A DNA stretch of 62,603 bases from Oceanobacter sp. (GCA_002733645.1 NVWL01000021.1:1-62603), one strand, 5' to 3'. Positions 1 to 7,838 are shown, counted from the stretch's first letter. Numbers and translations: made by a program. The notes: generated by a model not told the origin, from the sequence alone.

Positions 1-125
1 GCGGGTTAACACCCGCTGAAGCTGAGGCAAGATATAAACTTGCCTCTTAACTTGTGACCAGATTTAGTTGACCACTACAAGGTACATACGATAGAGAAGA
101 AGAACACTTAACAGATAAACATAAT
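1..125. other. Left edge of the window inside integron cassette 1, with two hairpins
   Basis: Two perfect inverted repeats lie here: GCGGGT/ACCCGC around TAAC at 1-16, and GAGGCAAG/CTTGCCTC around a 7-base loop at 24-46. No core site complementary to the end of cassette 1 (which would read GTTAAGC) is present, so the left boundary of that cassette lies outside the window. The hairpins could be a terminator or attC-like relics; which one is not decidable here. Confidence 0.5.
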
Positions 126-1997
126 GTGTTCGTTAGAATTCGTGATGGGAAATGGATTTTAGCAAATTTAAATCACAGTGAAGCTACCAAGAAAGCATAT
201 TACACGCACTTAGAAAGGTACACCGACTTCTTAAAGGATTTAGATAAAGGTAGTAGAATTAAGACAAGTGAAAACATATCTCATCCATCGGTTTATGTGT
301 TTTTGCAGCAGCAAGTAGAAAATAGAGAGAAAGACAAGCATCTTACTAAAACGGTCGCTGATAGCTTAATTTTATGGGCATTAAATGATACTGACCCTGA
401 TCAAGATCGCTTTATGAACCAAGCTGAAATTTTGGAGTCAATCAAAACAAATATTCCCTGGGCAAAGAATATAGTTGGAGGTATCTTAACTTCTAGGCTC
501 AAAGAGTTGGTAAGCAAAGGCGGCGTCGGTGGGAAAAAGATAAATTATCATAAAAAAGGTGATAAATATTGCTTGCCTTTTGAAACAAGAAAGATCATCG
601 CCAATGAAAAGGGTGAAGATGAGAGTGTGCAGATAGATGTTATTAATGAAATTTGCACCTTTCAAATTCTTGACGAAATAGAGCCGGATAAAAAAACACT
701 AATTGCTCATGTAGCAATTAGATCGGCGCAGATGTTTTTTGAGAAAGAAGGTTTGAATTGTTCATTTTTTCTAAGTGGAAGAGATTTAGAGCACAATAGC
801 CTAATTGAAAATACTGTTTACGACCGTGTTTCTGACGCGCTAGATGAGCTAATAGATTCAGATGAGAAAAAGGAACAATTCAATCCGTTAGTTTGTGAAA
901 TCGTACGGAAGATGTTTTATCAAAGCAGTGAGTCACAAAGAACGCTACTAACGAAATTTTCTAGAACATATGTCTTACTGTTTACATTACAAGCTGAGCC
1001 TAGGGTTGTTGAATATTTCCAAAAAGCCACAGCCAACTTTAGGCTTCTTGTTGGTACGGATTTGATTATTAGGGCAATGACCGAACGGTTTTTATCAAAA
1101 GAAAACCAAATGACAAGAAACTTGTTCGAAATAGCAAAATCTGCGGGAATAAAGCTTTACTTAACGGAGCCGGCACTAGACGGAATAATAAAGCACCTTA
1201 TCGTAACCGACAATGAATATAAAAACCATATTCAGCCAAGAGAAGCATATATTACTGCTGATGTGATTAGAGAGTCATCACAAATACTTATTAGAACTTA
1301 CTATCATGCGAAGACGGAGGGTTATACAAAGTCATGGTCTAGCTTTATTGGCGAGTTTATAACTTATAGCCAACTGCATAATGCGCCAGGAAGAGAAGAG
1401 TTTAAAACCTATATAACACAGCAGTTTGGAATGGATTATATTTCATCTGAAGAGTTATATTCTCAAACTTCTATAAATGATGTTAATACTCTAGCAGAAG
1501 ACATTCTTGAACTTAAAAAAGGCAATCAATCGCTAGCTGACGCTGTATCTCTAACAATCAATTCGGTATATGGTCAGCGACGAGCAAACAAAGAATATTC
1601 TACCTTTCCAGAATATGGTTACCAAACTTGGTGGCTTACCCAAGAATCAAAAGTTCAAAGGCACACCGTTGATATCGTGAAGAAGAACGGGGCAAAATTT
1701 ATAATGAGACCAGAGTTTTTACTTAATTTCTTTTCGTTGTCGCCGAGCGTTAGGGATATTCGGGAATCTTATAAAACAATATTTCCGTCTGTCATGGGTA
1801 TTCAAATGGGCAATAGATTGCCAGATGAGCTATTTCATAAGGTGTTGGAGCAAGTTGATATATGGAAAAATCAGGAAGACGGTAGGGTTGCTGCAAAAAC
1901 GAGAGCCCTATGCGATCGACTTAAAGCTGAGCATTATGATGAAAACTCTAATTACAATTCTATCGATCATGTTATTAAGGAAGTTGAGAGCGCTTAA
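126..1997 (+). CDS. Hypothetical protein, 623 aa, first integron cassette gene
   Basis: I do not recognise this family. The product has no signal peptide and no membrane segment. Residues 70-165 are lysine-rich and end in a YCLPFETRK stretch, which looks like a winged-helix DNA-binding fold of the kind seen at the N-terminus of some accessory-genome proteins; this is inference. The rest is mostly helical with no catalytic motif I can name. The start is uncertain: the frame is open back to a stop at 69-71, but its only common start codon is GTG at 126, without a good ribosome site. The stop codon lies inside the core site of the following attC, typical for cassette genes. The gene is very AT-rich compared with the chromosome to the right. 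Confidence 0.75.
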   Translation: MFVRIRDGKWILANLNHSEATKKAYYTHLERYTDFLKDLDKGSRIKTSENISHPSVYVFLQQQVENREKDKHLTKTVADSLILWALNDTDPDQDRFMNQAEILESIKTNIPWAKNIVGGILTSRLKELVSKGGVGGKKINYHKKGDKYCLPFETRKIIANEKGEDESVQIDVINEICTFQILDEIEPDKKTLIAHVAIRSAQMFFEKEGLNCSFFLSGRDLEHNSLIENTVYDRVSDALDELIDSDEKKEQFNPLVCEIVRKMFYQSSESQRTLLTKFSRTYVLLFTLQAEPRVVEYFQKATANFRLLVGTDLIIRAMTERFLSKENQMTRNLFEIAKSAGIKLYLTEPALDGIIKHLIVTDNEYKNHIQPREAYITADVIRESSQILIRTYYHAKTEGYTKSWSSFIGEFITYSQLHNAPGREEFKTYITQQFGMDYISSEELYSQTSINDVNTLAEDILELKKGNQSLADAVSLTINSVYGQRRANKEYSTFPEYGYQTWWLTQESKVQRHTVDIVKKNGAKFIMRPEFLLNFFSLSPSVRDIRESYKTIFPSVMGIQMGNRLPDELFHKVLEQVDIWKNQEDGRVAAKTRALCDRLKAEHYDENSNYNSIDHVIKEVESA

Positions 1998-2063
1998 CAA
2001 AGTGCTGCACACGGATAAATTTTCCGCTACGCTCCAAATTTACCGGTGACCACGGCGTTAAGC
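1992..2063 (+). repeat. attC recombination site 1 (end of cassette 1)
   Basis: A 72-bp site starts with GCTTAAC (1992-1998, consensus RYYYAAC) and ends with GTTAAGC (2057-2063, consensus GTTRRRY). The outer ten bases AGCGCTTAAC and GTTAAGCGCT are perfectly complementary. The interior has an imperfect palindrome around two AAATTT blocks, as expected for a folded integron site. It overlaps the stop codon of the preceding gene. Confidence 0.85.
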
Positions 2064-2074
2064 GCTAGCAAATA

Positions 2075-2644
2075 TTGAGAAATGGAAGAATATTGAAAAT
2101 TAGAACGAGAGATCAACTTGTAGATTTCGTAAACCACGGTCACAAAGTGAAATACGTCTTTTTCTGGGGGCATCAAGAAAAAGGAAGTCAAGTCTCAAAG
2201 AGTAGCTTTAGCCAGTGGTATGACTGCACATTTGAAGATGACGGGAATAAGTTTATTTCTGCTGAGCACTACATGATGTACCACAAAGCTAAGCTATTTG
2301 GTGATGGTAAGGCATGTGAGAAAGTACTCCTTGCAAGTAATCCGGGTGAAGCAAAAGCAATCGGAAGAGAAGTTCTTGGTTTTAACCAAAAAATCTGGGA
2401 TGAGAAGCGATTTGAAATTGTGGTGAATGCCAATTTCGCTAAGTTTTCACAAAATTCAGAACTCCAAGAGTTCTTGCTCAATACTGGAAACCGAGTCTTA
2501 GTCGAGGCCAGTCCAGTAGATAAAATATGGGGTATTGGACTGGCGCAAGATAATCCAGCATCAGAGAATCCAAATGCATGGAAAGGTCTCAATCTGTTGG
2601 GTTTTGCACTCATGGAGGTCAGAGATCAACTTTCAAATCAATGA
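2075..2644 (+). CDS. NADAR family protein (DUF1768, RibX/YbiA-like), cassette 2
   Basis: The NADAR fold covers the whole protein: the YVFFWGH opening, FSQWY, an AEHYMMYHKA helix, W-D-E-K-R, the FSQN turn, and the closing block with EASPVDKIWGIGL and NAWKGLNLLGFALMEVRD. Family members such as E. coli YbiA and RibX act on early riboflavin intermediates as N-glycosidases; others are predicted or shown to act on ADP-ribose and NAD-derived compounds, including in phage conflicts. Which substrate applies here cannot be told from sequence. No ATG precedes the domain; TTG at 2075 or, with GGAAG in front, TTG at 2093 must be the start. It is a single-gene cassette between attC 1 and attC 2. Confidence 0.9.
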   Translation: MRNGRILKIRTRDQLVDFVNHGHKVKYVFFWGHQEKGSQVSKSSFSQWYDCTFEDDGNKFISAEHYMMYHKAKLFGDGKACEKVLLASNPGEAKAIGREVLGFNQKIWDEKRFEIVVNANFAKFSQNSELQEFLLNTGNRVLVEASPVDKIWGIGLAQDNPASENPNAWKGLNLLGFALMEVRDQLSNQ

Positions 2645-2647
2645 GGC

Positions 2648-2752
2648 GCTTAACAAGTGCCAGCAACCGGACTTGGGTAAACTGTCACCATTCTTGCAGA
2701 AAGAGGCAAAAATGCCGCCAATTCACCCAATCCGTTGTGGCAGGCGTTAGGC
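2648..2752 (+). repeat. attC recombination site 2 (end of cassette 2)
   Basis: The 105-bp site runs from GCTTAAC (2648-2654) to GTTAGGC (2746-2752). The inner arms TGCCAGCAACCGGACTTGG and CCAATCCGTTGTGGCA pair almost completely, with a few unpaired bases, the pattern that sets strand choice by the integrase. The first core is the exact complement of GTTAAGC that opens this cassette at 2057, as required if the cassette can circularise. Confidence 0.92.
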
Positions 2753-2783
2753 TGTCGTAGCCGACTTACTCAAAGGTTAAGAA

Positions 2784-3269
2784 ATGGATTTCAAAATTGA
2801 AGCAACAAACTGTTTAGGTTTTCCTGATTCTGAATTATCAGAATTACTAAATGATGTTTATGTGGGCGAAGGCTACACAGAAGCTGAATTAGCAGAATCG
2901 CTATTTGATGCTGCTGCTATTCGTTCAAGGGGACGAATTATCACAGCCTCTAATACTGAAAATCAGCGCTTAGCGGGATTAGTTATCATGGTTCCACCAA
3001 CATCTAACGCAAGAAAGCTAGCAAAAGAAGATGAGGTAGAAGTTCACCTTCTTGCTGTTAAGAAAGAGTTTAGAAATAATAACTTAGGTAGTAAATTAGT
3101 TAGTAAACTAATTCTTCAAGCACAGGACGAGGGCTATAAAAGAATAATTCTTTGGACGCAAGACTCCATGAAAGCGGCTCAAAATCTATATGAAAAATTA
3201 GGGTTTATCCATGAGTCAAATTTTATAGCTAATGGGCGTGATTTCTATCTGTACCATCGAACATTATAA
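2784..3269 (+). CDS. GNAT family N-acetyltransferase, cassette 3
   Basis: At 161 residues this has the length of a single GNAT domain. The acetyl-CoA-binding motif A is seen as VEVHLLAVKKEFRNNNLGSK (about residues 90-109), followed by the helix of motif B with AAQNLYEKLGF near 130-141. Such enzymes move acetyl from acetyl-CoA to an amine; the substrate cannot be predicted. GNAT genes are among the commonest cargo in chromosomal integrons. ATG at 2784 follows AAGGTTAAGAA, a modest ribosome site, and the gene lies 32 bases inside its cassette, with attC 3 immediately after its stop codon. Confidence 0.88.
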   Translation: MDFKIEATNCLGFPDSELSELLNDVYVGEGYTEAELAESLFDAAAIRSRGRIITASNTENQRLAGLVIMVPPTSNARKLAKEDEVEVHLLAVKKEFRNNNLGSKLVSKLILQAQDEGYKRIILWTQDSMKAAQNLYEKLGFIHESNFIANGRDFYLYHRTL

Positions 3270-3368
3270 GCCTAACAAACAGTTGGTGAACGCCCCTGCG
3301 GGGCTGGGACGGTTAAACTTCGCTCGTTCCTCACTACGTTTCACCGCCCCACAACAAAAGCGTTATAT
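3270..3368 (+). repeat. attC recombination site 3 (end of cassette 3)
   Basis: The 99-bp site starts with GCCTAAC (3270-3276), the exact complement of GTTAGGC that opens cassette 3 at 2746. It ends with GTTATAT (3362-3368), one position off the GTTRRRY consensus. The inner arms GGGGC/GCCCC and GGTTAAAC/GTTTCACC can form the folded stem. Confidence 0.87.
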
Positions 3369-3378
3369 TTTCTAGCCA

Positions 3379-4059
3379 CTACCTGCTCTCTGGCGGGATA
3401 AGCTGCGATATATAACTATCACGATTTATTAAAAACTGGATCAAAAGGGCTGAGTAATCTTCTGAAACCGCTTGCTGAACAGATTTGCGTTGGCTCAATG
3501 CTTTACGCCACAAATCACACTTAGGTAAATGTGCAAATGTGTTCAATTCAGTAAAGCTGTCAAATACCTCAAAATATCTAAAAATGGGTCCGTACACAGC
3601 ATCGATCAGATGAAATTTGTATCCTGAGAAAAATGGTATACCAGAGAGTTCTTTTTCAATAAATTGAAATTTCCTTTGGATTTCAGTATGAAAATTTTGA
3701 AAGCTAACCTTGTCTTTTGCACTGTACAGGTTGGATATGTTGTTCAGTATGGCGGAACCCAGCTCAATCAATGCTCGATGATGCGCTTTCTCAAAACTGT
3801 CTGTTGGGTGCAAGGAATCTGCTGTCTCTTCATCCAAATACTCGCAAATGACAGACGACTCAAACAGGGCGCGGTTATCATCAACAATTAGAACCGGAAC
3901 CTTACCCAACGGTGATTTTTTTTCAAACCATCCCGGTTTATTGGCAAGATCAATATCGGTTCTAGTGTAGTAAATACTCTTTTCTTTCAAAGTGATAATT
4001 GAACGCTGTACATAGGGACACAATGCGTGGCTAACGAGATGAAAATTTTGTGGTTTCAT
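3379..4059 (-). CDS. Glutathione S-transferase family protein, cassette 4
   Basis: The N-terminal half is a thioredoxin-like GST domain: HALCPYVQRS at residues 10-19 supplies the likely active-site cysteine, then GKVPVLIVDD and ESSVICEYLDE (about 52-77), the glutathione-binding segment with its cis-proline and Glu-Ser pair. The second half is the all-helical GST domain. Omega-class or SspA-like bacterial members with a cysteine in this place do thiol transfer or reductive chemistry rather than classical conjugation. It is read in one unit with the DoxX gene upstream (15 bases between them), opposite to the array direction and away from the LysR gene. Its stop is 11 bases inside the cassette. 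Confidence 0.87.
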   Translation of the reverse strand: MKPQNFHLVSHALCPYVQRSIITLKEKSIYYTRTDIDLANKPGWFEKKSPLGKVPVLIVDDNRALFESSVICEYLDEETADSLHPTDSFEKAHHRALIELGSAILNNISNLYSAKDKVSFQNFHTEIQRKFQFIEKELSGIPFFSGYKFHLIDAVYGPIFRYFEVFDSFTELNTFAHLPKCDLWRKALSQRKSVQQAVSEDYSALLIQFLINRDSYISQLIPPESR

Positions 4060-4074
4060 TGCATGGATCTCCTA

Positions 4075-4497
4075 TTAACTGAGTCGTGACTGTTTTGATG
4101 AAACGTAAGTACTAATGGCGTATTTTCCATCTCCCATACCCAGCTGTGCCACTGCCATTATGGTAAGCAGTAGTGGGTATTCCCAGCCTCCTCCTGCGTT
4201 AGTGAAAAGCCATCCGTTTGCAGAGTGGGCCCAGGTAGCGCCGAGTAAAATGGGTATAACGAGTGCAGAAAAAAGTCTTGTTTTGAAACCCAGTAAAAGC
4301 GCCACACCAGCGACGGCTTCAACGGAAAAAACAATATAGGCGAGTGTCTCCGGCAACCCGATTGAACCGAAAAACTGTGCGGTACCAGCCAGGGTAAATA
4401 CGATCAATTTAAGATAAAGGCTATGTGCCACAAGTACGATGCCCAGCGCAGATCTTGAGATAAAGGTGCTGATATCGGGATTGAGTATGCGGTTCAT
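4075..4497 (-). CDS. DoxX family membrane protein, cassette 4
   Basis: The 140-residue protein has four hydrophobic segments (about residues 14-36, 50-70, 75-93 and 105-122) and the DoxX pattern RSALGIVLVAHSLYLKL near the N-terminus, AVEAVAGVALLLGFKTR in the middle, and GGGWEYPLLL. DoxX proteins sit in the inner membrane and are often paired with redox enzymes or detoxification genes; the biochemical role is unsettled. Here it is the first gene of a DoxX-GST unit under a divergent LysR gene, an arrangement common for quinone, aldehyde or electrophile stress responses. The ATG follows GGAGATCACCACC. Confidence 0.88.
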   Translation of the reverse strand: MNRILNPDISTFISRSALGIVLVAHSLYLKLIVFTLAGTAQFFGSIGLPETLAYIVFSVEAVAGVALLLGFKTRLFSALVIPILLGATWAHSANGWLFTNAGGGWEYPLLLTIMAVAQLGMGDGKYAISTYVSSKQSRLS

Positions 4498-4612
4498 GGT
4501 GGTGATCTCCGTTTAGGTTAGTGTCCGTATAGTATGCAATTTGCATTAATGATGGTAAATTGGCAAAATTTGCAAAGCAATATTGCAAATATGCAATATT
4601 TAGGGGGAGCGT
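4498..4612. promoter_or_regulatory. Divergent LysR/DoxX control region with two palindromes
   Basis: Two dyads fit LysR-type operators. ATGCAA-T-TTGCAT lies at 4534-4546, closer to the doxX start. AATATTGC-N6-GCAATATT lies at 4579-4600, just before the LysR ribosome site (AGGGGGAG at 4602-4609). A LysR protein would be expected to bind here, repress its own gene and activate doxX-GST when a ligand is present; that is family knowledge, not shown here. Confidence 0.6.
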
Positions 4613-5482
4613 ATGAATTGGGATTCATTGAAGGTATTTCTGTCGATTGCTCGTTGTGGCTCTTTATCTGGGGCAGCCACGGACCTTGAGGTGAATCACT
4701 CAACCATTTTCAGGCGCTTGAATGCCTTTGAGACAGAAATAGGTGGGCAGCTGTTTGAGCGTGTAAATAATCGCTACGAATTGACAACATTGGGGCATGA
4801 ACTGCTTGACCTTGCACAAAACATTGAGAATTCTTTTGATGGCATAAATCGCCATATTGTTGGTAAAGATATTCAACCCAAAGGGCTAGTCAAGATCACT
4901 GCCCCGAATAATATCGCTTATCGTTACTTGCCTCGTTATATCACCAATTTTAATCTCCATTACCCCGACATTCAGATTGAGTTATTAGTCAGTAATCAAG
5001 AATTCAATATGTCTAATCGTCAAGCTGATATCGCGGTACGATCGACCTCTTCACCAGCAGAGCATTTGATTGGAAGGCAAGTTTGTACTCTCAATTGGAG
5101 CGTATTTGCAAGTAAAGCTTATGAAGATAAGTTTGGCTTGCCTAACAATATAGATGAGTTAGCAAAGCATGTTTTAATTGGTGCTACAGGTGGCATGTGT
5201 CGGTTACCTGCATTCATCTGGCAAGACAAACACTTTGCTGATCAAGTTATAACTCGTTGTGATGATTTAACCGCAATGTCTTACTTTGTCGAGTCGGGTC
5301 AAGGGTTGGCATTTTTACCTGATGATCAATCTCGGCCCGAACTAATAAAACTATTTGCTATCCAAGATAGTCAACCGAGTAATATATGGTTGTTAACACA
5401 TCCTGACTTACGTAATGTAGAAAGAATCAAATTGGTCATGCAATATTTAACAAAGGCCTTTTCGGATGAATGGGCATGCTGA
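4613..5482 (+). CDS. LysR family transcriptional regulator, cassette 4
   Basis: The N-terminal helix-turn-helix covers residues about 15-45, with SGAATDLEVNHSTIFRRLNAFE as the recognition part. It is followed by a linker and a type-2 periplasmic-binding fold that senses the ligand, with the usual VESGQGLAFLPDD near residue 230. The 289-residue length is normal. The ATG is set by the strong AGGGGGAG. It is divergent from doxX-GST and most likely controls it. The whole divergent unit is enclosed by two integron recombination sites, so this cassette carries its own promoters and regulator and would be expressed wherever it inserts. Confidence 0.92.
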   Translation: MNWDSLKVFLSIARCGSLSGAATDLEVNHSTIFRRLNAFETEIGGQLFERVNNRYELTTLGHELLDLAQNIENSFDGINRHIVGKDIQPKGLVKITAPNNIAYRYLPRYITNFNLHYPDIQIELLVSNQEFNMSNRQADIAVRSTSSPAEHLIGRQVCTLNWSVFASKAYEDKFGLPNNIDELAKHVLIGATGGMCRLPAFIWQDKHFADQVITRCDDLTAMSYFVESGQGLAFLPDDQSRPELIKLFAIQDSQPSNIWLLTHPDLRNVERIKLVMQYLTKAFSDEWAC

Positions 5483-5507
5483 ACCATAAGGTAAGTATCG
5501 GAATAAA

Positions 5508-5577
5508 ATATAACAAGGTGCTGCTACGGAAAATTTACTCGCTGGCGCTCCCAAATTTCCGCTGAGCAAAGCAAAAA
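5508..5577 (+). repeat. Decayed attC site 4 (end of cassette 4, end of the array)
   Basis: The left core ATATAAC (5508-5514) is the exact complement of GTTATAT that opens cassette 4 at 3362, and the match extends to AAAATATAAC. The interior closely follows attC 1 (AACAA-GTGCTGC, then CGGA.AAATTT, CGCTCC, AAATTT.CCG). The right core GCGTTA is missing: the sequence runs into GCAAAAAACAAAG. The site has lost its crossover point, so the array ends here and the last cassette should be fixed in place. Confidence 0.72.
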
Positions 5578-5825
5578 ACAAAGACAGTCTTGTTAATAAG
5601 TCTGGTCTAGATAAAATGTAATAAACAATGTAATAAACAAGACAGTCTAGATAAAAAATTACTTCGTTTTTTTCGCATTAAATTTCACCGTTAATATTTT
5701 CCATAGGGGAGTTGGTTCAAGATGTAGGAACCCGCTTGTTTTTGTACGAATAGGCAGTTTTTAGGCGAGGTGGTATCTCAGAGGTTTCTGATGTGAGTTG
5801 TTGCTTTGTAATTGTGTCGGTAAGA
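5578..5825. other. Gene-free junction between integron and chromosome with short repeats
   Basis: GTAATAAACAA occurs twice in tandem around 5618-5640, GTCTAGATAAAA occurs twice (about 5626 and 5645 starts, one copy preceded by GGTCTAG), and AGACAGTCT occurs at about 5582 and 5640. These look like debris of insertion or slippage at the array border. I see no open frame or RNA gene. The region also holds the downstream side of the transposase gene. Confidence 0.5.
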
Positions 5826-6833
5826 TTAAGAAAGCCGTAGTTTACAGGCTTGAATTCCAGCGGTTCGCCTTCGTTCTCGTTGATCATCCCAGAATAGCGA
5901 TATTTTAGATTTTACTTCATCAACGGCACCGACGATGCCTTTAAATTCAGATTCAAAGTTTTGAGTAATGTAGAGCCAGTGCTCAGCGTCTATGCCTAAG
6001 CGATCCATTATTGCGGGTTCGCTTTCTGAAATGGCTCCGCGTTTATTCTCTCTAATTTGACGCCCCGTCCAGTAAACTAAATCTAAGTAGTCAGTAAGCC
6101 TCATAGGAATGCCATCCGGCATATTTTGCTTTGGATTGCCGGCAAAATTGAGCAGCTCAGGCACTTGCTGTTGTGGGTGATTAGGCGAGTAGGCGTCTTT
6201 TGCTTTTTTAGCTCGTTTCTGTATTGAGGTGTGAGCTGAATCTTCAGGTGTTTTGGCCATTGCTGCACGTACAGGGTTTAAATCAACATAAGCCATGCAA
6301 GCGGCGAGCGCTTTCTCGTCGAGTAATGCTTGGGACTTGAAGCGGCCTTCCCAGAAGTGTCCTGTGCAGTTGTCTTCGTCGTTAGCTAATCTTGCAACGG
6401 TTTCGTTGAGGCGGCGCATGTACCAGCTAATGCTTATTAAGCGATCACGCCATAGTTTAATTATGTCTTCCAACATGGCTACTTGAGCTTCAGAAAGCTT
6501 TTCTCCGCGCTCAAATTTTTGAGTGATAAGGCTGCCTTTATAAAGCTGATGCCAGCGCTGAACGACGTCTAAGTCTGTTAATTCACGGGCTTTAGATTGG
6601 TTGACGTGAAGTACGATGTGGAAGTGATTAGACATCACGGCATAGGCGGCAATATCAATACAAAAGACTTTGGCTTGCTCTATGAGTAGATGCTCAATCC
6701 AGCCTCGTCGGTGTTCAAAACTTCTACCTTCTGAATCGCGCCCGCATAAAAAAGCTCGACGTACGCAGCGAGAGACGCAGTGGTAGTAGGGCGTCGCTTC
6801 GAGCGAGATCAGTTCCTTCCTTGGTTTAGGCAT
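5826..6833 (-). CDS. REP-associated tyrosine (Y1, IS200-type) transposase, RAYT-like
   Basis: The 335-residue protein opens with the PYYHCVSRCVRRAFLCG motif of Y1 transposases and has the metal-binding HUH motif as SNHFHIVLHV (about residues 68-77). HFWEGRFKSQALLDEKALAACMAYVDLNPVRAAM (about 160-193) contains the tyrosine region. This subgroup is single copy, lacks IS ends, and is linked in other genomes to REP palindromes, which it cuts and joins as single strands. Six REP-like palindromes occur in this window, which is consistent but not proof. ATG at 6833 is the start of the conserved domain. It lies directly beside the integron end. Confidence 0.9.
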   Translation of the reverse strand: MPKPRKELISLEATPYYHCVSRCVRRAFLCGRDSEGRSFEHRRGWIEHLLIEQAKVFCIDIAAYAVMSNHFHIVLHVNQSKARELTDLDVVQRWHQLYKGSLITQKFERGEKLSEAQVAMLEDIIKLWRDRLISISWYMRRLNETVARLANDEDNCTGHFWEGRFKSQALLDEKALAACMAYVDLNPVRAAMAKTPEDSAHTSIQKRAKKAKDAYSPNHPQQQVPELLNFAGNPKQNMPDGIPMRLTDYLDLVYWTGRQIRENKRGAISESEPAIMDRLGIDAEHWLYITQNFESEFKGIVGAVDEVKSKISLFWDDQRERRRTAGIQACKLRLS

Positions 6834-6901
6834 ATGTGCCTCCTGATACTTGTTTCTTGGTATTACCGTACAGGAATTGACCTCACTTTAAAATCAGGCA
6901 T

Positions 6902-6947
6902 TATTATTAGAATGATTGTCCTGATATTATTAGAATGACTGTCCTGA
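6902..6947. repeat. Two tandem 23-bp direct repeats
   Basis: Two adjacent copies (6902-6924 and 6925-6947) of a unit starting TATTATTAGAATGA and ending TGTCCTGA differ at one base (ATTG against ACTG). They sit between the divergent transposase and the secreted protein gene at 6990, so they may be a transposase-related relic or a tandem regulator site for either gene. Confidence 0.8.
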
Positions 6948-6989
6948 GATTTCTGAGATTTCCCGAGCTTATTATACAAAGGAAAGTGT

Positions 6990-7724
6990 ATGTCTCGATT
7001 ATTGATGAAAGTTTTAACTGTAATGTTATCTTTGATGCTAGTGCCAAATGTAATGGCAGAGAATAAAGTTGAAGTGCCCTATGAAAAGTTTGATCAAGAC
7101 AAGTTCAGGTCATTCTTGCGTGAGTATCTTTTCAGAAGTTATACGGATGAAAACGGTGTTCATATCGAATCTGTTCTATCTGCGCTGGGTGCTTTATCAG
7201 GTTTTTCGTTACAACAAGGCATTCGGGAAGACTTGATCATTAAAGGTGGCAATGAAGAGGGTAAGGTTTTTACCATTATTGAAACTAAAGATGGTAATAA
7301 ATATTTCTTTGGTTCTATATTTGATGAGCCGTTATACGATACGAGAGAGGGCCAGATTTCGGTATGGTCTCTTGTTGGTGGTGGTGCTCAAAAAGCTGGT
7401 GCTTCAAGTTTACCCGACGTATCTGCTCTAGCTAAAGCAAATGCAAGTGCAATTGGTAATGAAGATTATGGTAATTTAACCGTTCCGCTTATGAATCAAC
7501 CTATAGATCACCCAATAGATGCAATTAAAAAGCATTGGGACTTCACAAAAAAAACTCTCCAAGCTAAGGGGGCAGAGCCTTTGTTTTGGAGCTGGGAAAT
7601 TGCTTTAGTCGCACAAAATATTATTATTGCGGGTAAAAGTGTAATCGACCCTAAGTTAGCCGCTCAAATTGTTATGGAACCTGCTATTTCAATGTCAAAA
7701 ATTGATCCTTCTAAAATAAACTGA
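6990..7724 (+). CDS. Hypothetical secreted protein, 244 aa
   Basis: I recognise no family. A clear signal peptide ends at about residue 23 (hydrophobic VLTVMLSLMLVPNVMA followed by E). The mature part has a segment rich in glycine and alanine (about 130-155) and ends in a hydrophobic helix near residues 198-230. There are no cysteines in the mature part and no catalytic motif I can name. ATG at 6990 follows AAAGGAAAGTGT, a good ribosome site. No operon partner is apparent: the next gene is 197 bases away. Confidence 0.75.
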   Translation: MSRLLMKVLTVMLSLMLVPNVMAENKVEVPYEKFDQDKFRSFLREYLFRSYTDENGVHIESVLSALGALSGFSLQQGIREDLIIKGGNEEGKVFTIIETKDGNKYFFGSIFDEPLYDTREGQISVWSLVGGGAQKAGASSLPDVSALAKANASAIGNEDYGNLTVPLMNQPIDHPIDAIKKHWDFTKKTLQAKGAEPLFWSWEIALVAQNIIIAGKSVIDPKLAAQIVMEPAISMSKIDPSKIN

Positions 7725-7820
7725 TTAGCTATGCGATCTCCTGGTTGAATCTAGTCGGTCGTGTTTAAAAACGAGCCTTTGTATAGATAGACTGAGGCGG
7801 CTATAACTTCTCCTGAGTAT

Positions 7821-7838
7821 TAGTGACTTTAGTCACTA
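7821..7838. promoter_or_regulatory. 18-bp palindrome, copy 1
   Basis: TAGTGACTTTAGTCACTA is a perfect dyad with 7-base arms. It lies 83 bases before the lipoprotein hydrolase start, a position that fits an operator for a TetR- or MarR-like dimer. Its exact reverse complement recurs at 10467-10484. Confidence 0.55.

Noticed and set aside
1825-2049. A 74-codon + strand frame over the end of cassette gene 1
   Set aside because: It lies in another frame of the 623-codon gene and runs across attC 1; no ribosome site and no family match.
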